Source of the DNA: Pseudomonas sp. RIT409
Lineage (GTDB): Bacteria; Pseudomonadota; Gammaproteobacteria; Pseudomonadales; Pseudomonadaceae
Assembly (NCBI RefSeq): GCF_003052515.2
Contig: NZ_QARE02000017.1
Location: forward strand, 62,001 to 126,000
Reading direction: 5' to 3'
Length of the DNA: 64,000 nucleotides
Within the stretch, counting starts at the first letter, position 1, and each line of letters opens with the position of its first letter. A program made the translations under genes and the position numbers. This document shows, in pieces, positions 40,891 through 53,658 of this stretch. The notes below the pieces were generated by a model. That model saw only the letters and a program-made list of their open reading frames with translations, was not told the origin of the DNA and made no database searches.

Positions 40891-40929
40891 CATTCCGGTC
40901 TGAAAACATCTTTTTTCAATAGGTTACAC

Positions 40930-42096
40930 ATGAATCCTGATATCCCTCTTCAGCTGCTGGGCGGCATCACGGCCCGCGAGTTTCTGCGCGATTATTGGCA
41001 GAAAAAACCACTGCTGATCCGTCAGGCCATTCCGGAGTTTGAAAGCCCGATCGATCCGGATGAACTGGCAGGCCTGGCGCTGGAAGAAGAAGTCGAGTCA
41101 CGCCTGATCATTGAGAACGGCGTGCGCCCATGGGAAATGCGTCGCGGCCCGTTCGCGGAGGAAGAATTCAGCAAGCTGCCGGAAACCGAATGGACCCTGC
41201 TGGTGCAGGCGGTCGATCAGTTCGTGCCTGAAGTGGGCGAGTTGCTGGACAGTTTCCGCTTCCTGCCAAGCTGGCGCATCGATGATGTGATGATCAGCTA
41301 CGCAGCGCCCGGCGGCAGTGTGGGCCCGCACTTCGACAACTACGACGTGTTTCTTCTGCAGGGCCACGGCAAGCGTCATTGGAAAATCGGGCAGATGTGC
41401 GACAGCGAAAGCCCTCTGATCGAGCACGCCGACCTGCGCATCCTGGCCGACTTCCAAGGGAGCGACGAATGGACACTGGAGCCAGGCGACATGCTTTACC
41501 TGCCGCCGCGCCTGGCCCATTGGGGCGTGGCCGTCGACGATTGCCTGACTTATTCGGTCGGTTTCCGCGCCCCGAGCGCTGCGGAAGTGTTGACCCACTT
41601 CACCGACTTCCTCAGCCAGTTCATCTCGGATGAGGAACGCTACACCGACGCCGACGCTCAGCCGCCCAGCGATCCCCACCAGATTCAGCGCGATGCACTG
41701 GACCGTCTCAAGGCGCTGCTGGCCGAGCACATGGGCGACGAGCGGCTTCTGCTGACCTGGTTCGGCCAGTTCATGACCGAGCCGCGCTACCCGGAGCTGG
41801 TCACCGGCCCGGAGCTGGACGAAGCAGAGTTGCTCGACAGCCTGGAACAAGGCGCGATCCTGATTCGCAATCCGAGCGCGCGATTGGCTTGGTCCGAAGT
41901 CGACGACGACCTGCTGCTGTTCGCCAGCGGCCAGAGTCGCCTGCTGCCAGGCCATCTTCGCGAACTGCTGAAGCTGGTGTGTGCAGCCGATGCTCTGCAT
42001 ACCGATAACCTGGGCAAATGGCTAAGCGACGAAGACGGCCGCAGCCTGCTCTGCGAACTGGTCAAACAAGGAAGTCTGGGATTCGCCGATGAATAA
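40930..42096 (+). CDS. roxA: 50S ribosomal protein L16 arginine hydroxylase RoxA (YcfD)
   Basis: The 388-residue JmjC-type oxygenase has the iron-binding H-x-D in SVGPHFDNYDVFLLQ and the second His in LAHWGVA, plus QGHGKRHWKIG. It hydroxylates L16 Arg81 with 2-oxoglutarate and Fe(II). The C-terminal winged helix (LSDEDGRSLLCELVKQGSLGFADE) and dimerisation domain are present. The following GNAT gene starts inside its 3' end (8-bp overlap). Confidence 0.95.
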   Translation: MNPDIPLQLLGGITAREFLRDYWQKKPLLIRQAIPEFESPIDPDELAGLALEEEVESRLIIENGVRPWEMRRGPFAEEEFSKLPETEWTLLVQAVDQFVPEVGELLDSFRFLPSWRIDDVMISYAAPGGSVGPHFDNYDVFLLQGHGKRHWKIGQMCDSESPLIEHADLRILADFQGSDEWTLEPGDMLYLPPRLAHWGVAVDDCLTYSVGFRAPSAAEVLTHFTDFLSQFISDEERYTDADAQPPSDPHQIQRDALDRLKALLAEHMGDERLLLTWFGQFMTEPRYPELVTGPELDEAELLDSLEQGAILIRNPSARLAWSEVDDDLLLFASGQSRLLPGHLRELLKLVCAADALHTDNLGKWLSDEDGRSLLCELVKQGSLGFADE

Positions 42097-42514
42097 GATC
42101 CGCGTGCGCTTGGCCGACTGGCAGAAAGACAACGCCGATATCCGACGTATTCGAGAAGCGGTGTTCATCGCTGAACAGTCGGTCCCGCCCGAGCTGGAGT
42201 GGGATCCCGAAGATGCAGGCGCCCTCCACTTTCTGGCGTTGGAAGGCGATTATCCGGTCGGCACCGCACGCCTCCTGCCGGACGGTGAAATCGGCCGGCT
42301 TTCGGTGCTCAAGGACTGGCGCGGCCTGCACGTCGGCGACGCACTGCTCAAAGCAGTCATTGCCGAAGCCGAACATCGTGACCTGCAGGAGCAGAAACTC
42401 AGCGCTCAGGTACACGCCACGGCGTTTTACGAGCGCTCGGGCTTCACCGTGGTCAGCGACGAGTTTCTTGAAGCCGGCCTGCCCCACGTGTACATGGTGC
42501 GCAGCGCTCGCTGA
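42089..42514 (+). CDS. GNAT-family N-acetyltransferase
   Basis: A 141-residue protein with the acetyl-CoA-binding motif A (LLPDGEIGRLSVLKDWRGLHVGDALLKAVIAEAEHR) and a C-terminal QVHATAFYERSGFTVVSDEF. Substrate unknown; its coupling to roxA suggests a small-molecule or ribosomal target but nothing more. Confidence 0.9.
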   Translation: MNKIRVRLADWQKDNADIRRIREAVFIAEQSVPPELEWDPEDAGALHFLALEGDYPVGTARLLPDGEIGRLSVLKDWRGLHVGDALLKAVIAEAEHRDLQEQKLSAQVHATAFYERSGFTVVSDEFLEAGLPHVYMVRSAR

Positions 42515-42677
42515 AAAGCCTTGATGCAGCCAAACGCCCCGTCGTGACCGTCTCAGCTCGCTATGCTGAACGCAAACACGGGGCGTTCTGCTGTCTGCAA
42601 TTCAATTTGCCGCTGCACAGGCCGACAAACTGGCACACTCAACGCTTTTGACGCGTCCCTTCGTGGAGATTACACCG
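42515..42677. other. Intergenic region between GNAT gene and secretin-like gene
   Basis: AACGCCCCGT (about 42533-42542) and ACGGGGCGTT (about 42578-42587) could pair with a long loop and may act as a terminator for the GNAT gene. The 163-base gap holds the promoter of 42678, which I cannot place with confidence. Confidence 0.4.
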
Positions 42678-43466
42678 ATGTCATTACGCACTCTGCTCGC
42701 TGCACTGCTGTTGGCCTGCAGCTTCACGGCCGCCGCGGCCACCGAGGTCATCCCTCTGAATTACCGCACCAGCGACGACCTAATGCCCACGGTGAAAGCT
42801 TTTCTGGGCAACGAGGGCAGCGTCAACGCCTACGGCAACAAACTCATCGTCAATGCCGAGCCCGGGAAGATCGATGAACTCAAGGGATTGCTGTCGCAAC
42901 TAGACGTGGCCGCCAAGCGCCTGCTGATCAGCGTCGACACCAGCGACAACAGCATCCAGAACGATCAAGGGTATTCGGTAAACGGCACCGTTCGTTCGCA
43001 AAACGGCCAGATCAGCGCGGATGGCAAGACGCGCATCATCGACTACGGCACCGCCAGCCGCGATGGCGGCCTGCAGCAGGTCCAGGCCAATGAGGGCACG
43101 CCCGCCCTGATCCAGGTGGGGCAAAGCATTCCGATCACCAGCGTCCAGACCGATTCCTACGGCTACGCCCAGACCAACACCCAATACCGCAACGTCACCC
43201 GGGGCTTCTATGTGACCGCGACAGTCACAGGGGATATCGTTCATCTGAGCATCAGCACGAACAACGACCGCATGAGCCAGCAGCAGGCCGATGCGATCAA
43301 GGTGCAGAGCACCGACACTCAAGTCAGTGGGCGCCTCGGGGAATGGATCACCCTGGCAGGCGTCAGCGATCAGTCGCGCGCCGACGAGCATGGCATCACC
43401 CGTCGCTACGCCACACAAGGCCGCGACGACATGACCCTGCGGGTGAAGGTCGACAGCCTCGATTAA
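42678..43466 (+). CDS. Secretin N-terminal domain protein, periplasmic (262 aa)
   Basis: A signal peptide MSLRTLLAALLLACSFTAAAA is followed by TEVIPLNYRTSDDLMPTVKAFLGNEGSVNAYGNKLIVNAEPGKIDELKGLLSQLD, the ring-building N1-type (STN/NolW) domain of type II/III secretins. The rest is a beta-rich domain (VGQSIPITSVQTDSYGYAQTNTQYRNVTRGFYV) that aligns with the start of secretin gates, but at 262 residues the membrane gate is absent. The start at 42678 has GGAG nine bases upstream; ten earlier codons have no site. It may be a stand-alone periplasmic or pilus-type factor; I know homologues in Pseudomonas of unknown role. Confidence 0.85.
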   Translation: MSLRTLLAALLLACSFTAAAATEVIPLNYRTSDDLMPTVKAFLGNEGSVNAYGNKLIVNAEPGKIDELKGLLSQLDVAAKRLLISVDTSDNSIQNDQGYSVNGTVRSQNGQISADGKTRIIDYGTASRDGGLQQVQANEGTPALIQVGQSIPITSVQTDSYGYAQTNTQYRNVTRGFYVTATVTGDIVHLSISTNNDRMSQQQADAIKVQSTDTQVSGRLGEWITLAGVSDQSRADEHGITRRYATQGRDDMTLRVKVDSLD

Positions 43467-44178
43467 GCCATCCCCCTCCGTGAACTGACGACCGCTCCTA
43501 CCATCTGGATCTGCGCTGGACGCGCGACCGCACCCGATTCTGTAGGAGCGCACGAGCACCGCGAGGCCGCGACCGGCGCGAGGTCGCGCCCCACCGATGC
43601 GGCAGCAAGTCCTGAATCTCCGCTACTTCTGACACATCACCATCACCCGATTTACGACTGCTTCGCAGCCGATCGCGGCCTCGCACTGGTCGTGCGCACC
43701 TACAAGGATTGCGTTCACTCCTGATGATTATGTAGTGCTGAAAAATCCACTACATATCCTCCCTCCCCGGTGACCACCCAGTATTACTGCGGACTCTCCC
43801 GTTCCAACACTCGAAGGCCCGAAACTGACTGATGAGTCGTATTAGACGAAAGATGTAGTGCCTTAAAATAATCACTACAAAGTGTTTGACGGCGCAAAAA
43901 TGCCGAGGCATGATGGCCTCGCACTCACTGATCAGGGGCAGCACAGAAAGCCTCCGGATCTCGCTTGATACCTACCAGATCGAGCAAGTTAGCGTCTTTT
44001 AGCCCAAAAGGCCGCAGTATCGCCGCGCCATCGCGAAGGCGACCACAATCCAGACCAGCGAATACCTGCTTTCCGATTCAGTGAGCACCCTGACGTGCGC
44101 CCTCAAGAAAGTTCGGGCGCTGACAACTCAAACCGCTTCACCTCAAGACCCACAAGACCAAGCGACGAGGTTTACCCC
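43467..44178. promoter_or_regulatory. 712-bp region upstream of aceA: REP pair and paired palindromes
   Basis: A REP doublet occupies 43541-43575 and 43671-43704. Two palindromes follow: ATGTAGTG/CACTACAT with a 10-nt spacer (43730-43755) and TGTAGTG/CACTACA with a 12-nt spacer (43854-43879), about 124 bp apart. They resemble the TGTAGT/ACTACA half-sites I recall for RccR, a KDPG-responsive RpiR-type repressor that controls aceA and glcB in pseudomonads. TTGACG (43886-43891), N17, CATGAT (43909-43914) is a candidate promoter directly after the second site. Confidence 0.6.
43541..43704. repeat. REP doublet upstream of aceA
   Basis: TGTAGGAGCG with its GC-rich inverted extension (43541-43575) is answered by GATCGCGGCC...CACCTACA in inverse orientation at 43671-43704, with about 95 bases between. 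Same family as 30887-30975. Confidence 0.75.
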
Positions 44179-45504
44179 ATGGCACTGACACGCGAACAAC
44201 AAATTGCAGCCATCGAGAAAGACTGGGCCGAGAACCCACGCTGGAAAGGCGTGACCCGCACCTACTCCGCTGCTGACGTCGTCCGCCTCCGTGGCTCGAT
44301 CCAGCCTGAACATACGCTGGCGAAAATGGGCGCTGAAAAACTGTGGAATCTCGTGACGCAGGGCGCCAAACCGTCCTTTCGTCCCGACAAGGATTTCGTC
44401 AACTGCATGGGTGCGCTGACAGGCGGCCAGGCGGTGCAGCAGGTCAAAGCGGGCATCCAGGCAATCTATCTGTCTGGCTGGCAGGTGGCGGCCGACAATA
44501 ACTCGGCCGAGTCGATGTACCCCGACCAATCGCTGTACCCGGTCGACTCGGTCCCGACAGTGGTCAAGCGCATCAACAACTCGTTCCGTCGGGCCGACCA
44601 GATCCAGTGGAAAGCCGGTAAAAACCCCGGCGACGAGGGCTATATCGATTACTTCGCACCGATCGTGGCAGACGCCGAAGCCGGCTTCGGTGGCGTGCTG
44701 AACGCCTATGAGTTGATGAAGAGCATGATCGAAGCGGGTGCCGCCGGCGTTCACTTCGAAGACCAACTGGCTTCGGTGAAGAAATGCGGTCATATGGGTG
44801 GCAAGGTGCTGGTCCCTACTCAAGAAGCCGTGCAGAAGCTGATTGCCGCTCGCCTGGCCGCCGACGTGGCTGGGGTGCCGACCATCATCCTGGCGCGCAC
44901 CGATGCCAACGCGGCCGACCTGCTGACATCGGACTGCGACCCGTACGACCAGCCCTTCGTGACCGGAACCCGTACGCCTGAAGGCTTCTACAAGGTTCGC
45001 GCAGGCCTGGACCAGGCCATCGCCCGCGGCCTGGCGTATGCTCCCTACGCCGACCTGATCTGGTGCGAAACGGCCAAACCCGACCTGGACGAAGCTCGCC
45101 GCTTCGCCGAAGCGATCAAAAAGGAATACCCGGACCAACTGTTGTCCTACAACTGCTCGCCTTCTTTCAACTGGAAGAAAAACCTGGACGACACGACTAT
45201 CGCCAAATTCCAACGCGAGCTGTCGGCGATGGGCTACAAGCATCAGTTCATCACCCTGGCGGGCATTCACAACATGTGGCACAGCATGTTCAACCTGGCC
45301 CACGATTACGCCCGCAATGACATGACCGCCTACGTGAAACTGCAGGAGCAAGAGTTCGCGGATGCGGCCAAGGGCTATACCTTCGTTGCGCACCAGCAGG
45401 AAGTGGGCACCGGCTACTTCGACGACATGACCACCGTCATCCAGGGTGGCCAGTCCTCGGTCACCGCACTCACCGGCTCGACCGAAGAAGAACAGTTCCA
45501 CTGA
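44179..45504 (+). CDS. aceA: Isocitrate lyase AceA
   Basis: The 441-residue enzyme carries the catalytic KKCGHMGGK (residues 201-209, Cys203) and the PEP mutase-type TIM-barrel signatures ([21 protein letters not shown]). It splits isocitrate into glyoxylate and succinate, first step of the glyoxylate shunt. GAGG precedes the ATG at 44179; 28 codons of open frame upstream have no ribosome site. Confidence 0.98.
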   Translation: MALTREQQIAAIEKDWAENPRWKGVTRTYSAADVVRLRGSIQPEHTLAKMGAEKLWNLVTQGAKPSFRPDKDFVNCMGALTGGQAVQQVKAGIQAIYLSGWQVAADNNSAESMYPDQSLYPVDSVPTVVKRINNSFRRADQIQWKAGKNPGDEGYIDYFAPIVADAEAGFGGVLNAYELMKSMIEAGAAGVHFEDQLASVKKCGHMGGKVLVPTQEAVQKLIAARLAADVAGVPTIILARTDANAADLLTSDCDPYDQPFVTGTRTPEGFYKVRAGLDQAIARGLAYAPYADLIWCETAKPDLDEARRFAEAIKKEYPDQLLSYNCSPSFNWKKNLDDTTIAKFQRELSAMGYKHQFITLAGIHNMWHSMFNLAHDYARNDMTAYVKLQEQEFADAAKGYTFVAHQQEVGTGYFDDMTTVIQGGQSSVTALTGSTEEEQFH

Positions 45505-45979
45505 GTGCTACCTCACAGCCCCCGCCTCGGGTGACTGGTGAGGCTCTGCGCTCGATGACCCAATCGAAAGGTAGGTTATCGAGCGCGGACCCGGTCATTT
45601 GAATTGAATGACGCTTCAAATGCCCCGCTCCCAATCCTTTCATTTGACGGATGCAACATCCTCAACTTCTCTCATGTTTTCGGAACCGCACATAAGCGAC
45701 CTTTTAAATGATATTAATTATCATTTAAGCTTGGCGTGGTTCATTACCGTTTACGGGAAACATAATTAACCAGATGCCCCCTAATCCCCGCGGGCCGCGG
45801 GCCCGCGCGCCAAAACCGTGACCTGGCTCATTAATGCGGTGAATAAATTTGATTTAGAAAATTTACTTGCCCTTCTTTTGCACATAAAATCCCGGAATTG
45901 ATCGCACTGCGACATATCGTCACTGCCTCTACTTCTTTTCAAGCTCAGAGACCGCTGTTCTCTGCTAAGGATTGCCAGC
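45505..45979. promoter_or_regulatory. 475-bp nuo promoter region with a Fur-like box
   Basis: No gene in this interval. TGATATTAATTATCA (45709-45723) differs from the 7-1-7 Fur box TGATAATNATTATCA at one position and lies inside a longer palindrome (AAATGATA/TATCATTT). TTTACT (45862-45867), N17, TAAAAT (45885-45890) is the best sigma-70 promoter, 90 bases before nuoA. A GC-rich palindromic stretch is at 45787-45805. Confidence 0.6.
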
Positions 45980-46393
45980 ATGTCCGAATCGACAGGTTTG
46001 ATTGCCCACAACTGGGGCTTCGCCATTTTCCTTTTGGGCGTCATCGGCCTCTGTGCCTTCATGCTTGGCCTTTCCAGCCTGCTCGGTTCCAAAGCCTGGG
46101 GCCGTAGCAAGAACGAACCGTTCGAATCCGGCATGCTGCCCACAGGCGGCGCCCGCCTGCGTCTCTCCGCGAAATTCTATCTGGTCGCGATGCTGTTCGT
46201 GATTTTCGATATCGAAGCCCTCTTTCTGTACGCCTGGTCTGTGTCCGTCCGCGAAAGCGGCTGGACCGGCTTCGCCGAAGCGCTCGTTTTCATAGCAATT
46301 CTGTTGGCAGGTCTTGTCTACCTATGGCGGGTAGGGGCGCTCGATTGGGCTCCCGTTGGTCGTCGTAACCGGCAGGCGAAGCTAAAACAATGA
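45980..46393 (+). CDS. nuoA: NADH-quinone oxidoreductase subunit A
   Basis: A 137-residue protein with three membrane helices and the [19 protein letters not shown] loop typical of NuoA/ND3, part of the membrane arm of complex I near the quinone chamber. First gene of the 13-gene nuo operon. Confidence 0.97.
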   Translation: MSESTGLIAHNWGFAIFLLGVIGLCAFMLGLSSLLGSKAWGRSKNEPFESGMLPTGGARLRLSAKFYLVAMLFVIFDIEALFLYAWSVSVRESGWTGFAEALVFIAILLAGLVYLWRVGALDWAPVGRRNRQAKLKQ

Positions 46394-46403
46394 GGCTTTG
46401 GCA

Positions 46404-47078
46404 ATGCAATACAATCTCACCAGAATCGATCCGGATGCGCCTAACGAGCAGTACCCCATCGGCGAGCGGGAAACCGTCGCCGATCCGTTAGAGGATCAAG
46501 TCCACAAAAACATCTTCATGGGCAAGCTCTCGGACGTGCTGAGCAATGCTGTCAACTGGGGTCGCAAGAACTCCCTTTGGCCGTACAACTTCGGTCTGTC
46601 CTGCTGCTACGTGGAAATGACCACCGCCTTCACGGCGCCCCACGACATTGCACGTTTCGGTGCGGAAGTCATCCGGGCTTCACCGCGTCAGGCTGATTTC
46701 ATGGTCATCGCCGGCACCTGCTTCGTGAAGATGGCTCCGATCATCCAGCGCCTCTACGAGCAAATGCTCGAGCCCAAGTGGGTCATTTCCATGGGTTCGT
46801 GCGCCAACTCCGGTGGCATGTACGACATCTATTCCGTGGTTCAGGGCGTGGACAAGTTCCTGCCTGTGGATGTCTACGTGCCCGGCTGCCCGCCCCGTCC
46901 AGAGGCATTCCTGCAAGGCCTGATGTTGCTGCAGGAATCCATTGGCCAGGAGCGTCGCCCTCTTTCCTGGGTCGTCGGCGACCAGGGCGTGTACCGCGCC
47001 GAGATGCCGTCGCAAAAGGAACAGCGCCGCGAACAGCGTATTCAGGTCACCAACCTGCGCAGCCCCGACGAAGTCTGA
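46404..47078 (+). CDS. nuoB: NADH-quinone oxidoreductase subunit B
   Basis: The 224-residue subunit binds the N2 cluster with Cys67, Cys68, Cys133 and Cys162 ([27 protein letters not shown]), the last carrier before quinone. GAGG lies eight bases before the ATG at 46404; a TTG two codons earlier is rejected. Neighbours nuoA and nuoCD. Confidence 0.98.
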   Translation: MQYNLTRIDPDAPNEQYPIGERETVADPLEDQVHKNIFMGKLSDVLSNAVNWGRKNSLWPYNFGLSCCYVEMTTAFTAPHDIARFGAEVIRASPRQADFMVIAGTCFVKMAPIIQRLYEQMLEPKWVISMGSCANSGGMYDIYSVVQGVDKFLPVDVYVPGCPPRPEAFLQGLMLLQESIGQERRPLSWVVGDQGVYRAEMPSQKEQRREQRIQVTNLRSPDEV

Positions 47079-47139
47079 TCCAGTTTTCTTTTACAAAAAG
47101 AAGCCTGAACCTGGGTTCATTCTGTACGTTGACCGATAG

Positions 47140-48933
<1,794 letters not shown>

Positions 48934-48935
48934 GC

Positions 48936-49433
48936 ATGAACAGCACGCTCATCCAGACAGACCGTTTCGCCCTGAGCGAATCCGAGCGCTCGGCCATCGA
49001 GCACGAAATGCATCACTACGAGGACCCGCGCGCGGCGTCCATCGAAGCCTTGAAAATCGTCCAGAAGGAACGCGGCTGGGTGCCGGACGGCGCCATCTAC
49101 GCCATCGGCGAAGTGCTGGGCATCCCGGCGAGCGACGTTGAAGGTGTGGCCACGTTCTACAGCCAGATCTTCCGTCAGCCAGTGGGCCGTCACATCATCC
49201 GCGTCTGCAACAGCATGGTCTGCTACATCGCAGGCCACGAAGACATCGTCGGCGAAATCCAGAGCAAGCTGGGCATCGGCCTGGGTCAGACCACGGCCGA
49301 TGGCCGCTTCACCCTGCTGCCCGCCTGCTGCCTGGGCAACTGCGACAAGGCCCCGGCGGTCATGATCGATGACGACACTTTCGGCAATCTGCAGCCTGCT
49401 GGCGTCGCCCAGCTGCTGGAGGGTTACGTATGA
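48936..49433 (+). CDS. nuoE: NADH-quinone oxidoreductase subunit E
   Basis: A 165-residue thioredoxin-like subunit with the [2Fe-2S] cluster N1a bound by Cys91, Cys96 (CNSMVC) and Cys132, Cys136 (CLGNC). It partners NuoF in the NADH-oxidising module. Its stop overlaps the nuoF ATG. Confidence 0.97.
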   Translation: MNSTLIQTDRFALSESERSAIEHEMHHYEDPRAASIEALKIVQKERGWVPDGAIYAIGEVLGIPASDVEGVATFYSQIFRQPVGRHIIRVCNSMVCYIAGHEDIVGEIQSKLGIGLGQTTADGRFTLLPACCLGNCDKAPAVMIDDDTFGNLQPAGVAQLLEGYV

Positions 49434-50788
49434 CCATCACTTCCTTCGGTCCGGCCAACCTGATCAAGCGCACGCCGGAAACCCATCCCCTGACCTGGCG
49501 CCTGCGTGACGACGGCCAGCCCGTGTGGCTGGATGAGTACCAGGCCAAAGACGGCTACGCCGCTGCGCGCAAGGCCCTGACCCAGCAATCGCCTGACGAG
49601 ATCGTGCAGGCGGTCAAGGATTCCGGGCTCAAGGGTCGCGGCGGTGCGGGCTTTCCCACCGGCGTGAAGTGGGGTCTGATGCCCAAGGACGAATCCCTCA
49701 ACATCCGCTACCTGCTGTGCAACGCGGACGAGATGGAGCCCAACACCTGGAAAGACCGCATGCTGATGGAGCAACTGCCCCACCTGTTGGTGGAAGGCAT
49801 GCTGATCAGCGCCCGCGCGTTGAAAGCCTACCGCGGTTACATCTTCCTGCGGGGCGAGTACGTCACCGCCGCCAAGCACTTGAACCGTGCGGTGGAAGAA
49901 GCCAAGGCTGCGGGCCTGCTGGGCAAGAACATCCTGGGTACCGGCTTCGACTTCGAGCTGTTCGTCCACACCGGCGCCGGGCGTTACATCTGCGGTGAAG
50001 AAACCGCACTGATCAACTCCCTCGAAGGCCGCCGCGCCAATCCGCGCTCCAAGCCGCCCTTCCCTGCCGCCGTCGGCGTATGGGGCAAGCCGACCTGCGT
50101 GAACAACGTCGAAACCCTGTGCAACGTCCCGGCGATCGTGAACAACGGCAACGACTGGTACAAGTCGCTGGCCCGTGAAGGCAGCGAAGACCACGGCACC
50201 AAGTTGATGGGCTTCTCCGGCAAGGTGAAGAACCCGGGCATCTGGGAACTGCCATTCGGCCTGCCAGCCCGTGAACTGTTCGAAGACTACGCAGGCGGCA
50301 TGCGCGACGGCTACAAGCTCAAGTGCTGGCAGCCTGGCGGCGCCGGTACCGGTTTCCTGCTGCCCGAGCACCTCGACTGCCAGTTCTACGCCGGTGGCGT
50401 GGCGAAGGTTGGCACCCGGATGGGTACGGGCCTGGCGATGGCGGTGGATGACAAAGTCAACATGGTCTCGCTGCTGCGCAACATGGAGGAGTTCTTCGCC
50501 CAGGAGTCGTGCGGTTTCTGCACCCCTTGTCGCGACGGCCTGCCATGGAGCGTGAAGATGCTGCGCGCCCTGGAAAAAGGCCAGGGTCAACCGGGCGACA
50601 TCGAAACGCTGCTGGGGTTGGTCAACTTCCTCGGCCCAGGCAAGACCTTCTGCGCCCACGCACCGGGCGCCGTGGAACCTCTGGGCAGCGCGATCAAGTA
50701 TTTCCGATCCGAGTTCGAAGCCGGCATCGCACCTGCGCGTGCGGGCGATCTGACTCAGGTCAAAAGCCCGACGATAGCGGGCGCCTGA
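49430..50788 (+). CDS. nuoF: NADH-quinone oxidoreductase subunit F
   Basis: The 452-residue flavoprotein binds FMN, NADH and the N3 [4Fe-4S] cluster through [11 protein letters not shown], with [19 protein letters not shown] for FMN/NADH. It accepts electrons from NADH. A 152-bp gap, with an imperfect hairpin near 50805-50830, separates it from nuoG. Confidence 0.98.
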   Translation: MTITSFGPANLIKRTPETHPLTWRLRDDGQPVWLDEYQAKDGYAAARKALTQQSPDEIVQAVKDSGLKGRGGAGFPTGVKWGLMPKDESLNIRYLLCNADEMEPNTWKDRMLMEQLPHLLVEGMLISARALKAYRGYIFLRGEYVTAAKHLNRAVEEAKAAGLLGKNILGTGFDFELFVHTGAGRYICGEETALINSLEGRRANPRSKPPFPAAVGVWGKPTCVNNVETLCNVPAIVNNGNDWYKSLAREGSEDHGTKLMGFSGKVKNPGIWELPFGLPARELFEDYAGGMRDGYKLKCWQPGGAGTGFLLPEHLDCQFYAGGVAKVGTRMGTGLAMAVDDKVNMVSLLRNMEEFFAQESCGFCTPCRDGLPWSVKMLRALEKGQGQPGDIETLLGLVNFLGPGKTFCAHAPGAVEPLGSAIKYFRSEFEAGIAPARAGDLTQVKSPTIAGA

Positions 50789-50940
50789 ATAGACTGACCG
50801 GTCGACAAGCCGAAAGCCTGTCGGCCCTTGCCCTGGTTGCGCCACTGAATGTCACACCTCAGCGGCTGTTCGAACCGGGGCAGAACCGAGATTCCATTAG
50901 CCACGCCCGCTGACACCGGGCCAACGAAGACCTTTGAACC

Positions 50941-53658
50941 ATGGCTACTATTCACGTAGACGGCAAAGCGCTCGAAGTCGATGGCGCAGACAACCTGTTA
51001 CAGGCCTGTCTGTCGCTGGGGCTCGACATTCCTTATTTCTGCTGGCATCCAGCCCTTGGCAGCGTCGGCGCCTGTCGCCAATGCGCGGTCAAGCAGTACA
51101 CCGACGAGAACGACACCCGTGGTCGTATCGTCATGTCCTGCATGACCCCTGCCCAGGACAACACCTGGATCTCCATCGACGACGAAGAGTCCAAGGCGTT
51201 CCGCGCCAGCGTCGTCGAATGGCTGATGACCAACCACCCTCACGACTGCCCGGTCTGCGAGGAAGGCGGTCACTGCCACCTGCAGGACATGACCGTGATG
51301 ACCGGCCACAACGAGCGCCGGTATCGCTTCACCAAACGCACTCACCAGAACCAGGAATTGGGGCCGTTCATCGCTCACGAGATGAACCGCTGCATCGCCT
51401 GCTACCGCTGCGTGCGCTTCTATAAAGATTACGCCGGCGGCACCGACCTGGGCGTCTACGGCGCTCACGACAACGTGTACTTCGGGCGCGTTGAAAGCGG
51501 CACGCTGGAAAGCGAGTTCTCCGGCAACCTCACCGAGGTCTGCCCGACCGGTGTGTTCACCGACAAGACCCACTCCGAGCGTTACAACCGCAAGTGGGAC
51601 ATGCAGTTCTCCCCGAGCATCTGCCACGGCTGCTCCAGCGGTTGCAACATCAGCCCTGGTGAGCGTTATGGCGAGATCCGCCGCATCGAGAACCGTTACA
51701 ACGGTTCGGTCAACCAGTACTTCCTGTGCGACCGTGGCCGTTTCGGTTATGGCTACGTCAACCGCACCGATCGCCCACGTCAGCCACTGCTGACCCAAGG
51801 CAACGTCAAGCTGAGCCTGGACCAGGCGTTGGACAAGGCCGCCGACCTGCTGCGCGGCCGGACCATCGTCGGCATCGGCTCGCCCCGCGCCAGCTTGGAA
51901 AGCAACTTCGCCCTGCGTGAACTGGTGGGCGGCGAGTACTTCTACTCCGGCATCGAAGCCGGGGAGCTGGAACGCCTGCAACTGATCGTTCAGGTGCTCA
52001 AGGACAGCCCGCTGCCGATCCCGACGCTGCGTGAAGTCGAAGAGCACGACGCCGTGTTCATCCTGGGTGAAGACGTCACTCAGACCGCCGCGCGTATGGC
52101 GCTGGGGCTGCGTCAGTCGGTCAAGAACAAGGCTGAAGACATGGCCGCTGCGATGAAAGTCCAGCCTTGGTTGGACGCTGCGGTGAAGAACATCGGCCAA
52201 CACGAGCTGAACCCGTTGTTCATCGCCAGCCTGGCTGATACTCGCCTGGACGATGTGGCCGAAGAATGCGTGCACGCTGCGCCTGACGACCTGGCCCGCC
52301 TCGGTTTCGCCGTTGCGCATGCCATCGACCCGAGTGCCCCGGCCGTCGCAGGCCTGGACAGCGAAGCACTTGAACTGGCGCAACGCATCGCCGACGCCCT
52401 GCTGGCCGCCAAGCGTCCGCTGGTAATCTCCGGTGCGTCGCTGGGTTCCAACGCACTGATCGAAGCGGCGGCGAACATCGCCAAAGCCTTGAAACTGCGC
52501 GACAAGAACGGTTCATTGAGCCTGATCGTCCCCGAAGCCAACAGCATGGGCCTGGCCCTGTTCGGCGGCGACTCGGTAGATGCAGCGCTGGACCAGGTGA
52601 TTTCGGGCAAGGCCGATGCCATCGTCGTGCTGGAAAACGATCTGTTCACCCGCACCGACGCCGCCAAAGTGGAAGCTGCACTGAACGCTGCGAAAGTGGT
52701 GATCGTCGCTGACCATCAGAAGACTGCCACCACCGACCGCGCCGACCTGATCCTGCCTGCCGCCAGTTTCGCGGAAGGCGACGGTACGCTGGTCAGCCAG
52801 GAAGGCCGCGCCCAGCGTTTCTTCCAGGTCTATGATCCCACCTACCTAGACGCGAGCATCCAGATCCACGAAGGCTGGCGCTGGCTCCACGCCCTGCGCG
52901 CTACCCTGCTGAACAAGCCGGTGGACTGGACGCAGCTGGACCACGTCACCGACGCCTGCGCTGCAAGCCATCCACAACTGGCCGGTATCGTCGGCGCAGC
53001 ACCTTCGGCCGCCTTCCGCATCAAGGGCCTGAAGCTGGCTCGCGAACCGCTGCGCTACAGCGGCCGCACCGCCATGCGCGCCAACATCAGCGTCCACGAG
53101 CCGCGCACCCCGCAGGACAAGGACTCGGCCTTCGCCTTCTCGATGGAAGGCTATTCGGGTTCCGCCGAGCCGCGTTCCCAGGTGCCGTTCGCCTGGTCGC
53201 CCGGCTGGAACTCTCCGCAAGCGTGGAACAAGTTCCAGGACGAAGTCGGTGGTCACCTGCGTGCTGGCGATCCAGGCGTGCGCCTGATCGAAAGCAATGG
53301 CGACAAGCTCGGCTGGTTCGCCAGCGTGCCGCGGGCCTTTTCCCCTGCACAGGGGACTTGGCAAGTGGTGCCGTTCTTCCACCTGTTCGGCAGCGAGGAA
53401 AACTCCTCCAAAGCCGCACCGGTTCAAGAACGCATTCCTGAAGCCTATGTGGCGCTGGCCAAGTCCGAAGCGGACCGCCTGGGCGTCAACGACGGTGCCC
53501 TGCTCAGCCTCAACGTTGCCGGCCAGACCCTGCGTCTGCCACTGCGCATCAACGAAGAGTTGGGCGCCGGTCTGGTGGCCCTGCCATCCGGGCTGGCGGG
53601 CATACCTCCGGCGCTGGCCGGGAAAACCGTTGAGGGTCTGCAGGAGGCGGCACAATGA
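50941..53658 (+). CDS. nuoG: NADH-quinone oxidoreductase subunit G
   Basis: The 905-residue subunit has an N-terminal [2Fe-2S] ferredoxin domain (Cys34, 45, 48, 67), a His-Cys3 [4Fe-4S] cluster ([15 protein letters not shown]), the second NuoG cluster CHGCSSGCN and a long molybdopterin-enzyme-like domain without Mo cofactor. It carries electrons through the peripheral arm. Overlaps nuoH (ATGA). Confidence 0.98.
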   Translation: MATIHVDGKALEVDGADNLLQACLSLGLDIPYFCWHPALGSVGACRQCAVKQYTDENDTRGRIVMSCMTPAQDNTWISIDDEESKAFRASVVEWLMTNHPHDCPVCEEGGHCHLQDMTVMTGHNERRYRFTKRTHQNQELGPFIAHEMNRCIACYRCVRFYKDYAGGTDLGVYGAHDNVYFGRVESGTLESEFSGNLTEVCPTGVFTDKTHSERYNRKWDMQFSPSICHGCSSGCNISPGERYGEIRRIENRYNGSVNQYFLCDRGRFGYGYVNRTDRPRQPLLTQGNVKLSLDQALDKAADLLRGRTIVGIGSPRASLESNFALRELVGGEYFYSGIEAGELERLQLIVQVLKDSPLPIPTLREVEEHDAVFILGEDVTQTAARMALGLRQSVKNKAEDMAAAMKVQPWLDAAVKNIGQHELNPLFIASLADTRLDDVAEECVHAAPDDLARLGFAVAHAIDPSAPAVAGLDSEALELAQRIADALLAAKRPLVISGASLGSNALIEAAANIAKALKLRDKNGSLSLIVPEANSMGLALFGGDSVDAALDQVISGKADAIVVLENDLFTRTDAAKVEAALNAAKVVIVADHQKTATTDRADLILPAASFAEGDGTLVSQEGRAQRFFQVYDPTYLDASIQIHEGWRWLHALRATLLNKPVDWTQLDHVTDACAASHPQLAGIVGAAPSAAFRIKGLKLAREPLRYSGRTAMRANISVHEPRTPQDKDSAFAFSMEGYSGSAEPRSQVPFAWSPGWNSPQAWNKFQDEVGGHLRAGDPGVRLIESNGDKLGWFASVPRAFSPAQGTWQVVPFFHLFGSEENSSKAAPVQERIPEAYVALAKSEADRLGVNDGALLSLNVAGQTLRLPLRINEELGAGLVALPSGLAGIPPALAGKTVEGLQEAAQ

